A stretch of DNA of 64,000 nucleotides from Flammeovirgaceae bacterium (GTDB lineage Bacteria > Bacteroidota > Bacteroidia > Cytophagales > Cyclobacteriaceae), in NCBI GenBank assembly GCA_021298355.1, contig JAJTEH010000011.1, forward strand, positions 1 through 64,000. The letters run 5' to 3'. A program made the position numbers and the translations under genes. Below are positions 17,180-25,143 of the stretch, piece after piece (position 1 is the first letter of the stretch; each line of letters opens with the position of its first letter). The notes beneath the pieces were generated by a model. It searched no databases. It was not told the origin of the DNA and worked only from the letters and a program-made list of their open reading frames with translations.

Positions 17180-17782
17180 ATGAAAAATATTTTAACACTA
17201 TTGCTTTTTTTAACACTATTAAACAATAATTTAATAGCGCAAAGATGGCCTTTTGAACTTTGGCACGAAGGAAAAATTGTATTGGAAACAGGCGACACAC
17301 TTAAAGGAAATGTGAAGTACGATTTAGCTCAGGATCTATTGCAATACTCCTCTACAAACAAAATAGCAGAAGCATACACTGCACGCAAAGTTGTGTTCTT
17401 CGAAATCTTTGATCAAACAGTAAGAAAGTATAGACAGTTTTTTTCACTTCCCTATTCGGCCAACAATACCTATAAAACACCCGTTTTTTTTGAATTGCTT
17501 GCCGAAGGAAAACTAACGTTATTATGCCGCGAAGCAATTGAGTTCAGAACATATAACAATCCGTATTTTGTGGGTTCCTATTCGCGGCAAGTATTGGTAA
17601 ATTATTTTTTCTTTTTAGATGAAAAAGGAAACATCAACGCGTTTAGCGGAAGACGAAGCGATTTATTCGATCTTATGCAAAATCGCAAAGAAGAAGTAGA
17701 AAGATACATGAAAGCAAACCGCCTTACCATAGATGATAAATACGAAATGGCGCAAATCGTTTCTTACTTTAACACTTTATAA
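17180..17782 (+). CDS. Exported protein of unknown function
   Basis: 200 residues with a signal peptide (ILTLLLFLTLLNNNLIAQ). The mature part begins HEGKIVLETGDTLKGNVKYD and continues as alternating strands, then a helical C-terminus. The N-terminal pattern (a strand, then GD, then a Lys/Tyr-rich strand, later a FFELL-GKL-like motif) recalls the first 150 residues of the protein at 40521-41738, suggesting a shared envelope domain. It ends 5 bases before surE and is probably cotranscribed with it. Not assigned to a named family. Confidence 0.7.
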   Translation: MKNILTLLLFLTLLNNNLIAQRWPFELWHEGKIVLETGDTLKGNVKYDLAQDLLQYSSTNKIAEAYTARKVVFFEIFDQTVRKYRQFFSLPYSANNTYKTPVFFELLAEGKLTLLCREAIEFRTYNNPYFVGSYSRQVLVNYFFFLDEKGNINAFSGRRSDLFDLMQNRKEEVERYMKANRLTIDDKYEMAQIVSYFNTL

Positions 17783-17787
17783 AAAAC

Positions 17788-18564
17788 ATGACCAAACCCC
17801 TGATCTTAGTTTCGAATGATGACGGTATAACCTCTAAAGGCATTCGTACACTTGTAAACGTAATGAAAACCATTGGTGAAGTTGTAGTTGTAGCACCCGA
17901 TAGTCCGCAATCGGGTATGGGGCACGCCATTACAGTAGGCGAAACCTTGCGTTTAGAACAATCTACTTTATTTGAAGGTGTGCGCGCCTACCAATGCTCG
18001 GGCACACCGGCAGATTGCATTAAAATGGCAAGGCATTATGTGTTAAAGAATGATCGCGAACCCGATTTAGTAGTAAGCGGAGTTAACCACGGAAGCAACA
18101 CATCCATTAGTGTATTGTACTCCGGAACAATGTCGGCCGCAATAGAAGGCGCAATAGAAGGTACACCCGCAATTGGTTTTTCGTTATGCGACTTTGGGCA
18201 GAACGCAGATTTTTCGCACACCGAAGAATACATTAAAAAAATAAGCTTGCAAGTACTAGAAAAAGGAATGCGCAAAGGTGTCGCACTTAATGTAAACTTT
18301 CCGCCCAAGCGAAACGAAGCCATAAAAGGAATAAGAATTTGCAGACAAGCCAATGCAAAATGGGTAGAGGAGTTTGACGAACGATTTGATCCTAACGGAA
18401 GAAAATATTTCTGGATGGCCGGCAACTTCGTAAACTTCGATAAAGGAGAAGACAACGATGAATGGGCTATTGCTAATAACTATGTTTCGGTGGTGCCTTG
18501 CCAGTTCGACTTAACTGCTCATTCAGCAATCGCTTCGATGAACGAAGAGTGGACGATTTTATAA
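17788..18564 (+). CDS. surE: 5'/3'-nucleotidase SurE
   Basis: 258 residues. N-terminus LILVSNDDGITSKGI carries the metal-binding Asp-Asp pair. APDSPQSGMGHAIT, SGTPADCIK and VSGVNHGSNTS are the other SurE active-site motifs, and all metal ligands appear present. It hydrolyses nucleoside monophosphates and is a stress-survival phosphatase. Length is normal for the family. Confidence 0.95.
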   Translation: MTKPLILVSNDDGITSKGIRTLVNVMKTIGEVVVVAPDSPQSGMGHAITVGETLRLEQSTLFEGVRAYQCSGTPADCIKMARHYVLKNDREPDLVVSGVNHGSNTSISVLYSGTMSAAIEGAIEGTPAIGFSLCDFGQNADFSHTEEYIKKISLQVLEKGMRKGVALNVNFPPKRNEAIKGIRICRQANAKWVEEFDERFDPNGRKYFWMAGNFVNFDKGEDNDEWAIANNYVSVVPCQFDLTAHSAIASMNEEWTIL

Positions 18565-18709
18565 AAATTAAAAGCAGTTTACTTTTTAATCATCAGGTAA
18601 CACCAAAAAAAATCTAACCAAATAAATAAATCAATTATTGATGTAGTGGAAAAAAGTGCGTTGATACACTTCACGTAACGTGCACAATTCTTACCAATCA
18701 ATATTTCCT

Positions 18710-18717
18710 TACCTTTG
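18710..18717 (+). promoter_or_regulatory. Putative -7 box upstream of the pseudouridine synthase
   Basis: TACCTTTG matches the Bacteroidota -7 consensus and lies 7 bases before the ATG at 18725. The -33 element is not clear. A small inverted repeat CACGT-A-ACGTG lies at about 18672-18682. Confidence 0.4.
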
Positions 18718-18724
18718 CCACCCG

Positions 18725-19444
18725 ATGAAAATTAATAAACTCAGCATTGAAGATGTTTTGATTTATGAAGACAACGATTTCTTCTTAATCAACAAGCCAC
18801 CCTTCATTGCCACTTTAGAAGACAGAAATTCGATGCAAAATTTATTAGCGCTGGCAAAAAAGTTTTCATCCGATGCGCAAGTTTGTCACCGTTTAGATAA
18901 AGACACATCAGGTGTTTTGTGTTTTGCTAAACACCCCGAAGCCTATCGCCATGCCAGCATGCAATTTGAACATCGTGAAGTCACAAAAATATATCACGCT
19001 ATTGCAGATGGTATTCATAACTTTCAAAATCAATTGGTTGATCTGCCCATTTTAAAAGCTGATGATGGCGTAGTAAAAATTTCGAACCAGGGAAAAGAAG
19101 CGCAAACGTATTTCACTTCCATCAAATCCTATAAACAACACACTTTACTAGATTGCCGACCTGTTACCGGTCGCATGCACCAAATCCGTATTCACCTGGC
19201 CACCTTAGGGGCATCCATTGCCGGAGACGATCAATATGGAGGAAAACTAGTTTACCTCTCTCAAATAAAAAGAGGTTTCAACCTTAAAAAATTTACAGAA
19301 GAACAACCCCTCATGAAACGCATGGCTTTGCATGCTTATTCCCTCGAATTTAAGTTGATGAATGGGGAAAGCAGGGTTTTTACAGCTCCTTACCCTAAAG
19401 ATTTTCAGGCTTTGGTACGCCAATTAGAGCAAAATCTAAGGTAA
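18725..19444 (+). CDS. RluA-family RNA pseudouridine synthase
   Basis: 239 residues from ATG 18725; a GTG at 18680 lies upstream of the likely -7 box and is rejected. The catalytic Asp is in CHRLDKDTSG, and GRMHQIRIHLA and GDDQYGG are the other conserved motifs. There is no N-terminal S4 domain, so it is a short member of the RluA/RluC/RluD superfamily. The modified rRNA or tRNA position cannot be told from sequence. It sits between surE and the ribosomal protein cluster with its own promoter. Confidence 0.9.
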   Translation: MKINKLSIEDVLIYEDNDFFLINKPPFIATLEDRNSMQNLLALAKKFSSDAQVCHRLDKDTSGVLCFAKHPEAYRHASMQFEHREVTKIYHAIADGIHNFQNQLVDLPILKADDGVVKISNQGKEAQTYFTSIKSYKQHTLLDCRPVTGRMHQIRIHLATLGASIAGDDQYGGKLVYLSQIKRGFNLKKFTEEQPLMKRMALHAYSLEFKLMNGESRVFTAPYPKDFQALVRQLEQNLR

Positions 19445-19533
19445 AATCGATTAATCCAGGCCGATTTAATTCTTTAATCCTTTGAGAATCAAGAATAAAG
19501 ATGTTGATCTGTATTTCTTTTCATGGCTAAGGC

Positions 19534-19564
19534 TTTGATATTCAGATTCAAACTTCTACTTTTG
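19534..19564 (+). promoter_or_regulatory. Promoter of the rplM-rpsI cluster
   Basis: TTTG at 19534-19537, a 19-base spacer and TACTTTTG at 19557-19564 form the best match in the window to the Bacteroidota housekeeping promoter. A 5-bp hairpin (CCCTT / AAGGG) lies in the leader before the GTG of rplM and might be a ribosomal-protein leader, which is inference. Confidence 0.65.
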
Positions 19565-19613
19565 TGTCCCTTTTTAGAAAAGAAGGGTTTTTAAACCATT
19601 AAAACTTAATCAA

Positions 19614-20057
19614 GTGGATCACTTAAGTTACAAAACCACTCACGCCAACAAAGCAACTGCTGAGAAGAATTGGGTATTGGTTGATGCAAAAGACCAGGTT
19701 TTAGGTCGAGTAGCCAGCCAGGTGGCAAACATTATCCGTGGAAAAAACAAAGTTAACTTCACACCTAATGTGGATTGTGGAGACCATGTAATCGTTATCA
19801 ATGCCGATAAGGTGAAGATGACAGGCCGTAAGCTAACACAGCGCGTAATTTTTACACACTCCGGTTATCCGGGTGGCCAGCGCCAACATACGCCTACGAT
19901 GATCCTGAGCAAACATCCTGAACGCCTGATCGAGCATGCTGTTCGCGGTATGTTACCTAAAAACAAATTAGGCAACGAATTGTACAGAAGCTTACACGTG
20001 TATGTTGGAGACCAACACCCACACGAAGCACAACAACCTAAACAGATTAAATTCTAA
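19614..20057 (+). CDS. rplM: 50S ribosomal protein L13
   Basis: 147 residues from GTG 19614. KNWVLVDAKDQVLGRVAS, NFTPNVDCGDHVIVINADK and HPERLIEHAVRGMLPKNKLG are diagnostic L13 motifs. The SYKT N-terminus is typical of Bacteroidota L13 and supports the GTG start. It binds 23S rRNA early in large-subunit assembly. rpsI follows after 3 bases, the usual pairing. Confidence 0.97.
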   Translation: MDHLSYKTTHANKATAEKNWVLVDAKDQVLGRVASQVANIIRGKNKVNFTPNVDCGDHVIVINADKVKMTGRKLTQRVIFTHSGYPGGQRQHTPTMILSKHPERLIEHAVRGMLPKNKLGNELYRSLHVYVGDQHPHEAQQPKQIKF

Positions 20058-20060
20058 CGC

Positions 20061-20447
20061 ATGGAAACCAAAAACGCAGTCGGTAGAAGAAAGACATCCA
20101 TTGCTCGCGTGTACATTAAGCCGGGTAAAGGTGAAATTCTCGTGAATAACCGCGAATTAAAAACATATTTTTTGTCAGAGATACACCAAACTACCGTGAA
20201 GCAGCCTTTAACGGCTATTCAGGCAGATGGACAGTACGACATCGCAATCAACGTTGAAGGCGGTGGAATTAAAGGCCAGGCAGAAGCCATTCGCCTGGGC
20301 ATTGCTCGTGCGCTTGTAAGCGTAAACGAAGAAAACAAACCAGCTTTGAAGAAGGAGAACTTATTAACTCGCGATTCTCGCATGGTAGAACGCAAGAAGT
20401 TCGGCCGCAGAAAGGCAAGAAGAAGATTCCAATTCAGCAAGCGTTAA
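20061..20447 (+). CDS. rpsI: 30S ribosomal protein S9
   Basis: 128 residues. AVGRRKTSIARVYIKPGKG at the N-terminus and the basic C-terminus ending RRRFQFSKR, which reaches into the decoding site near P-site tRNA, are diagnostic for S9. The conserved GGGIKGQAEAIRLGIARAL core is intact. Located between rplM and rpsB in the same transcription unit. Confidence 0.97.
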   Translation: METKNAVGRRKTSIARVYIKPGKGEILVNNRELKTYFLSEIHQTTVKQPLTAIQADGQYDIAINVEGGGIKGQAEAIRLGIARALVSVNEENKPALKKENLLTRDSRMVERKKFGRRKARRRFQFSKR

Positions 20448-20459
20448 TCGACAAAGACA

Positions 20460-21221
20460 ATGGCAGAAAAAATCACTTATCAAGATTTATTGGAAGCAGG
20501 TGTACATTTCGGTCACCTCACCAGAAAGTGGAACCCAAAGATGGCCGAGTACATCTTCATGGAAAACAACGGTATCCACATTATAGACTTAAACAAAACC
20601 TTGTCTTGCTTAGACGAAGCTTCTTTCGCATTGAAGAACATCGTTCGCTCAGGCCGCAAAATCATGTTTGTTGCCACTAAAAAACAAGCGAAAGATATCA
20701 TCAGCGATGAAGCAAAACGTTTGAACATGCCATTCGTAACCGAGCGTTGGTTAGGTGGTATGCTTACTAACTTTGCAACTATACGCAAGTCATTAAAGAA
20801 ACTTTCGCAAATCGAAAAGTTAATGAAAGATGAAGCTTTCAATAACTTAGCGAAACGCGAACGTCTTCAGGTTTCTCGCGAGAAAGCAAAATTAGAAAAG
20901 TTATTAGGAGGTATCTCAGATCTAAACCGTTTGCCTGCTGCATTATTCATCATCGATGTAAAGCGCGAACACATAGCCGTAACCGAAGCACAGAAATTAA
21001 ACATTCCTGTTTTCGCTATGGTAGATACCAACTCAGATCCTACTTCAGTGGATTTCCCTATTCCTGCGAATGACGATGCCTTCAAATCAATCTCTATCAT
21101 TGTAAAACACATTGGTAAGACAATTGAAGAAGGATTAGCAGAGCGCAAGAAGGATAAAGAAGAAGTAGCTTCTAAGAAAGAAGAAGAAGAGAAGCGCAAA
21201 GTAGACGAAACAGTAGCTTAA
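20460..21221 (+). CDS. rpsB: 30S ribosomal protein S2
   Basis: 253 residues. VHFGHLTRKWNPKMAEYIF, ERWLGGMLTNFATIRKS, and PVFAMVDTNSDP are diagnostic S2 motifs. The last 25 residues form a highly charged Lys/Glu tail (KEEEEKRKVDE), a normal variation. It starts 12 bases after rpsI. A strong hairpin separates it from tsf. Confidence 0.97.
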   Translation: MAEKITYQDLLEAGVHFGHLTRKWNPKMAEYIFMENNGIHIIDLNKTLSCLDEASFALKNIVRSGRKIMFVATKKQAKDIISDEAKRLNMPFVTERWLGGMLTNFATIRKSLKKLSQIEKLMKDEAFNNLAKRERLQVSREKAKLEKLLGGISDLNRLPAALFIIDVKREHIAVTEAQKLNIPVFAMVDTNSDPTSVDFPIPANDDAFKSISIIVKHIGKTIEEGLAERKKDKEEVASKKEEEEKRKVDETVA

Positions 21222-21240
21222 TAGTAATTCAACATTTCAA

Positions 21241-21297
21241 ATTCAACATTCAAAATTCTGGGTTCACTTGTTGAATCTTGAATTTTGAATCTTGAAT
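21241..21297 (+). promoter_or_regulatory. Long inverted repeat between rpsB and tsf
   Basis: Left arm 21241-21258 (ATTCAACATTCAAAATTC) pairs with 21280-21297 over 18 positions with a single mismatch; the loop is about 21 bases, and a T-run follows. All arms consist of variations of TTGAAT/ATTCAA. It could be an attenuator or processing site that sets the S2:EF-Ts ratio, or a low-complexity repeat of no function. Confidence 0.5.
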
Positions 21298-21316
21298 TTT
21301 TTAATTTAAAAACGAT

Positions 21317-22147
21317 ATGATTTCAGCACAAGATGTAAACAAACTTCGCACCATGACAGGCGCGGGTATGATGGACTGTAAAAAAGCATTAACAGAAGCA
21401 GAAGGCGATTTCGAAAAAGCAATTGAAATCCTTCGCAAGAAAGGTCAAAAAGTTTCTGCTTCCCGTTCCGACAGAGATGCAAAAGAAGGTTCGGTGTTTG
21501 TAAAAAACACTGACGATAAAAAAGAAGCTTTCTTAATCGCATTAAATTGCGAAACCGACTTCGTAGGTAAGAATGAAGAGTTCCAAAATTTAGGAAAGAT
21601 GATTCTTGAAGCAGCTTTCCAAAATAAACCAGCAAGCAAAGAAGAATTATTAACCTTGCCTGTTGCAGGTGGCTTAACCGTTAACGATAAAATCATCGAA
21701 CTTGTAGGTAAAATAGGAGAGAAAATCGAAGTAAGCGAGTATGTACACATGAAAGGTGAAGCTGTAATTCCTTACATCCACGCAGGATCTAAATTAGGTG
21801 TATTGGTTTCTTTGAAAGGAGTTAACGGAAAAGATGTAACCGATGCAGGAAAAGATGTAGGCATGCAAATCGCTGCGATGAATCCTGTTTCTGTAGACGA
21901 AACACAAGTTGATAAAGATTTAATCGCTAAAGAAATGGAAATTGCCAAAGCACAAATTATTGCAGAAGGCAAACCAGAAAACATGGTAGAAAAAATTGCT
22001 GCCGGTAAACTGAATAAATTCTTTAAAGAGAATACACTTTTACCTCAAACATTTGTAAAAGATAATTCAAAAACCGTAGCACAATACTTAGATGGTATTA
22101 CCAAAGGATTAACCGTTGCTGAATTTAAGCGTGTGTTAATCGGGTAA
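21317..22147 (+). CDS. tsf: Elongation factor Ts
   Basis: 276 residues. The N-terminal UBA-like domain VNKLRTMTGAGMMDCKKAL and the TDFV motif (ALNCETDFVGKNEEF) that contacts EF-Tu are intact, followed by two core subdomains and a C-terminal DGITKGLTVAEFKR. It catalyses GDP release from EF-Tu. Standard position after rpsB; a terminator follows. Confidence 0.97.
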   Translation: MISAQDVNKLRTMTGAGMMDCKKALTEAEGDFEKAIEILRKKGQKVSASRSDRDAKEGSVFVKNTDDKKEAFLIALNCETDFVGKNEEFQNLGKMILEAAFQNKPASKEELLTLPVAGGLTVNDKIIELVGKIGEKIEVSEYVHMKGEAVIPYIHAGSKLGVLVSLKGVNGKDVTDAGKDVGMQIAAMNPVSVDETQVDKDLIAKEMEIAKAQIIAEGKPENMVEKIAAGKLNKFFKENTLLPQTFVKDNSKTVAQYLDGITKGLTVAEFKRVLIG

Positions 22148-22170
22148 TTTCAACCATTCAAATTTTTAAA

Positions 22171-22198
22171 AGGCTGTCAGCAATGGCAGCCTTTTTTT
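22171..22198 (+). terminator. Rho-independent terminator after tsf
   Basis: AGGCTGTC pairs with GGCAGCCT (one G-T wobble) and is followed by seven T. It closes the rplM-rpsI-rpsB-tsf unit. Confidence 0.85.
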
Positions 22199-22362
22199 GT
22201 AACCTTTATTTTCTCATCTTCGTAGAGAAAGATTCAATATTTAATGCCGATGATTTTCTAAGTGAACTTACTCACGTGGTAAGTATAAGATTTAACAACG
22301 TGCTTCCTGATAAAGGAATTATCACCATTTAATTTAGTTCATTCAATCATTTATCAATCGGT

Positions 22363-23769
22363 ATGTCGTTTACACAAAAAATAAATTCATTTTTTAATCA
22401 TTTAAAAGAAGCTTTATCAGGTTCTGAACAATCCTTTACTACAGGTAGTATCAACAAAGCTATATTTCTATTAGCCGTTCCTATGATTGTAGAAATGGGT
22501 ATGGAATCCATTTTTGCTATTGTTGATATATTTTATGTCAGCTTACTTAACGATGAACACGCAGTAGCAGCCATTGGCTATACAGAATCTGTGCTTAGTA
22601 TATTGTATTCGTTAGCTATGGGTTTAGGCATGGGCGCAACAGCCATTGTGGCGCGAAGAGTTGGAGAGAACGATAAATTGGGCGCAAGTATTTCTGCAGT
22701 GCAAGCTATTTATCTGGCTTTAATCATTGCTTTTGTTATCAGCGCAATTGGTATTTTTTATTACAAAGATGTTTTAAGGTTGATGGGTGCCTCGCAAGCC
22801 GTTATCGACTCCAGTTCATCGTATGCCTTGTGGATGTTTGCCGGGAACTATACAGTAACGTTACTTTTTTTAATCAATGCAGTTTTTCGTGGGGCAGGCA
22901 ATGCAGCCATTGCGATGAAAGCCTTATTACTATCCAATACATTAAATATTATTCTCGATCCATTATTTATTTTTGGATTAGGTCCTGTGCCGGCCATGGG
23001 TGTTGAAGGTGCAGCCATTGCAACTAACATAGGCAGAGGAGTAGGGGTGTTGTTTCAATTGTATTGTTTGTTCAATGCTAAAAGCATTATTCAAATAGGA
23101 TGGAAGCAAATGGCCATGAAAGCCAAGATTATTTTTCAGGTTATTAAAATTTCTGTCGGAAGTATTTTACAATTCATCATTGGTTCGGCCAGTTGGATTT
23201 TCTTGATGAAGTTGATGTCGAATTTTGGCGATGAAGCAGTAGCCGGTTATACGATTGCCATACGTGTTTTCATTTTTACGTTATTGCCTTCGTGGGGATT
23301 AGCCAATGCTGGTGCAACTTTAGTAGGACAAAATCTAGGGGCGCAACAACCCGAACGTGCCGAGCAATCCGTTTGGCGTGCTGCTTATTACAACGCCTTC
23401 TTCATGGGTTTTGTGATGATTTTATTCTTAACCTTATCACCCTACATCATCGGCATTTTTACCGATAAGCAAGAAGTATTATTCTACGGAGCGCAAGCGT
23501 TGCGGTATGTTAGCTTAGGATATATTTTTTACGGCTACGGTATGGTAATGGCGCAAGCCTTGAATGGCGCAGGCGATACGTATACGCCAACCATTTTAAA
23601 TGTGTTTGGTTTTTGGGTGTTTCAAATTCCATTTGCGTATTTGGTTGCTATTCAGTTGGAGTGGGGCCCTAAAGGAATCTTTCTCGCTATTGCATTGGCC
23701 GAATCTTTCATGGCCATTGCTGCAATGATCATTTTTAAGCGAGGCAAATGGAAATCTGTAAAAGTATAA
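22363..23769 (+). CDS. MATE-family efflux transporter
   Basis: 468 residues with about 12 membrane segments in two homologous halves. FLLAVPMIVEMGMES in the first helix, GMGATAIVARRVGE, FRGAGNAAIAMKALLLSN and the matching AGATLVGQNLGAQ and NGAGDTYTPTILN in the second half are typical of MATE transporters. It probably exports cationic or other small molecules in exchange for Na+ or H+; the substrate cannot be told. It stands alone between two intergenic gaps, with ATG at 22363. Confidence 0.9.
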   Translation: MSFTQKINSFFNHLKEALSGSEQSFTTGSINKAIFLLAVPMIVEMGMESIFAIVDIFYVSLLNDEHAVAAIGYTESVLSILYSLAMGLGMGATAIVARRVGENDKLGASISAVQAIYLALIIAFVISAIGIFYYKDVLRLMGASQAVIDSSSSYALWMFAGNYTVTLLFLINAVFRGAGNAAIAMKALLLSNTLNIILDPLFIFGLGPVPAMGVEGAAIATNIGRGVGVLFQLYCLFNAKSIIQIGWKQMAMKAKIIFQVIKISVGSILQFIIGSASWIFLMKLMSNFGDEAVAGYTIAIRVFIFTLLPSWGLANAGATLVGQNLGAQQPERAEQSVWRAAYYNAFFMGFVMILFLTLSPYIIGIFTDKQEVLFYGAQALRYVSLGYIFYGYGMVMAQALNGAGDTYTPTILNVFGFWVFQIPFAYLVAIQLEWGPKGIFLAIALAESFMAIAAMIIFKRGKWKSVKV

Positions 23770-23962
23770 TTGAGCGTTAGTTTGGTATTTTTTTAACTTA
23801 AATTGAACTTCTCCTTATATCAATAATTTAAGTTGGCCTGATTTAATTATCTATATTCGAAATTATTATTGCCTTCTTAAATACTCAAATGGTCAAACGA
23901 AGATGTACTAGTTTTATTTAACTCAAAAAAACTTCATAAATAAAAAGAGAATTATTTTCTGT

Positions 23963-24364
23963 ATGAAAAATGTAAAATTATTATTTATCTTTTTCTTACT
24001 CCTTAGCTGTGAGAAAAATGATAAAATAAAAGATTGCGGGTGTGATTCGATTACACTTAAAACAATCCATGAGTCACAAGAATTAACTGGAATAATAACT
24101 TTTAAAGCCCAAAATAAATCTAATAATTATTACACTAATAGTTACTGGATTACATATGTAGAACCAAATTGTTCGATTTGTGTTCATCACATGATTGTGT
24201 GTAATGAATATATCTTAAACGATTTTGCAGATTTAAAGTCACCTCCATATAATAGTACATCTGTAAAATTTGCTGGACACTTAAAGGAGGTCTGTGAAAA
24301 ACGATTTGACACTGGAAATATAACATATCAACAAATAACTATAACCAAAATTGAAAAACAGTAA
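23963..24364 (+). CDS. Small lipoprotein of unknown function
   Basis: 133 residues with a clear lipoprotein signal (LLFIFFLLLSC), predicting lipidation at the Cys and attachment to a membrane. The mature part has seven further Cys (including CGCDS and CSICVHH), which may form disulphides. Not recognised. It is followed after 27 bases by another exported protein and could share a transcript with it and the protease downstream. Confidence 0.7.
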   Translation: MKNVKLLFIFFLLLSCEKNDKIKDCGCDSITLKTIHESQELTGIITFKAQNKSNNYYTNSYWITYVEPNCSICVHHMIVCNEYILNDFADLKSPPYNSTSVKFAGHLKEVCEKRFDTGNITYQQITITKIEKQ

Positions 24365-24391
24365 TTCTCTTACTCTATTAATTAAAAAATC

Positions 24392-25132
24392 ATGAAAATA
24401 ATGTTGCTTTCCTTTTTACTCTTTACCTTCTTAGATTCAAATTCACAGGAATTAATTAGATACCAGAATAGAAGTTTATCTATTTCTTTGCCTTTAATAT
24501 TTAGCAAAGTTAAAATTAAGGATAACTGGACACCGTCTACTGCACCGAATTATAAAGAGTATTTAGGTGGAACTGCTTTTGGACATGGATTTGATTTAGA
24601 GTATACATTTCACCCGGGTTTCCTTATCAAGGATAGACATTTTTCAGTAAACGTTGGAGTCGGTTATATTAAACAAAGATTTAATATTAAAAGGCCATTT
24701 AATTATGATTCACAGTTTGAGCCAATTTATTACACAGATAATTATTTGTATCATAGTTGGCACTGGATGGGAGGACTAACTTATACCTATTCCTTCATTA
24801 ATTATACCCTCATTGCGAATGTATCGTATAGGCAACTCAGATCTTTTCAGCAGGAGTACACACCTGCAAATGCCCGATCTTCTTACGGCTTTATTACTCA
24901 GGTAAATCGCAATCAATTTGATTTTGGAAAAATACTGTCTTTCGATGTTGGCATAAGAAGACGTTTGGGAGAGCGATTTTTGATTGGTCTAAACATTATT
25001 GCTCCGGTATATACCAGATGGAGAAATGATTCAATTTTCAATGACGATACGGCTACATTTTCAAAACCTGAATTTAGTCTAGGGACTTCCCTTAATGTAT
25101 CATACAATTTAAAATCCAAAGGTTCTTCTTAA
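24392..25132 (+). CDS. Exported outer-membrane beta-barrel-like protein
   Basis: 246 residues. The N-terminus MKIMLLSFLLFTFLDSNSQ is a signal peptide. The mature sequence alternates aromatic and polar residues (HFSVNVGVGYIKQRFNI, GGLTYTYSFINYTLIANVSY, FSLGTSLNVSYNL), fitting a small porin-like barrel of about 8-10 strands. It ends 11 bases before the secreted protease and may be cotranscribed. Function unknown. Confidence 0.65.
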   Translation: MKIMLLSFLLFTFLDSNSQELIRYQNRSLSISLPLIFSKVKIKDNWTPSTAPNYKEYLGGTAFGHGFDLEYTFHPGFLIKDRHFSVNVGVGYIKQRFNIKRPFNYDSQFEPIYYTDNYLYHSWHWMGGLTYTYSFINYTLIANVSYRQLRSFQQEYTPANARSSYGFITQVNRNQFDFGKILSFDVGIRRRLGERFLIGLNIIAPVYTRWRNDSIFNDDTATFSKPEFSLGTSLNVSYNLKSKGSS

Positions 25133-25143
25133 AGTTCAATGCT

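Noticed and set aside
22211-22332. Short open stretch reading EKDSIFNADDFLSELTHV
   Set aside because: No start codon and no recognised family; at most a relic between tsf and the MATE gene, too short to call.
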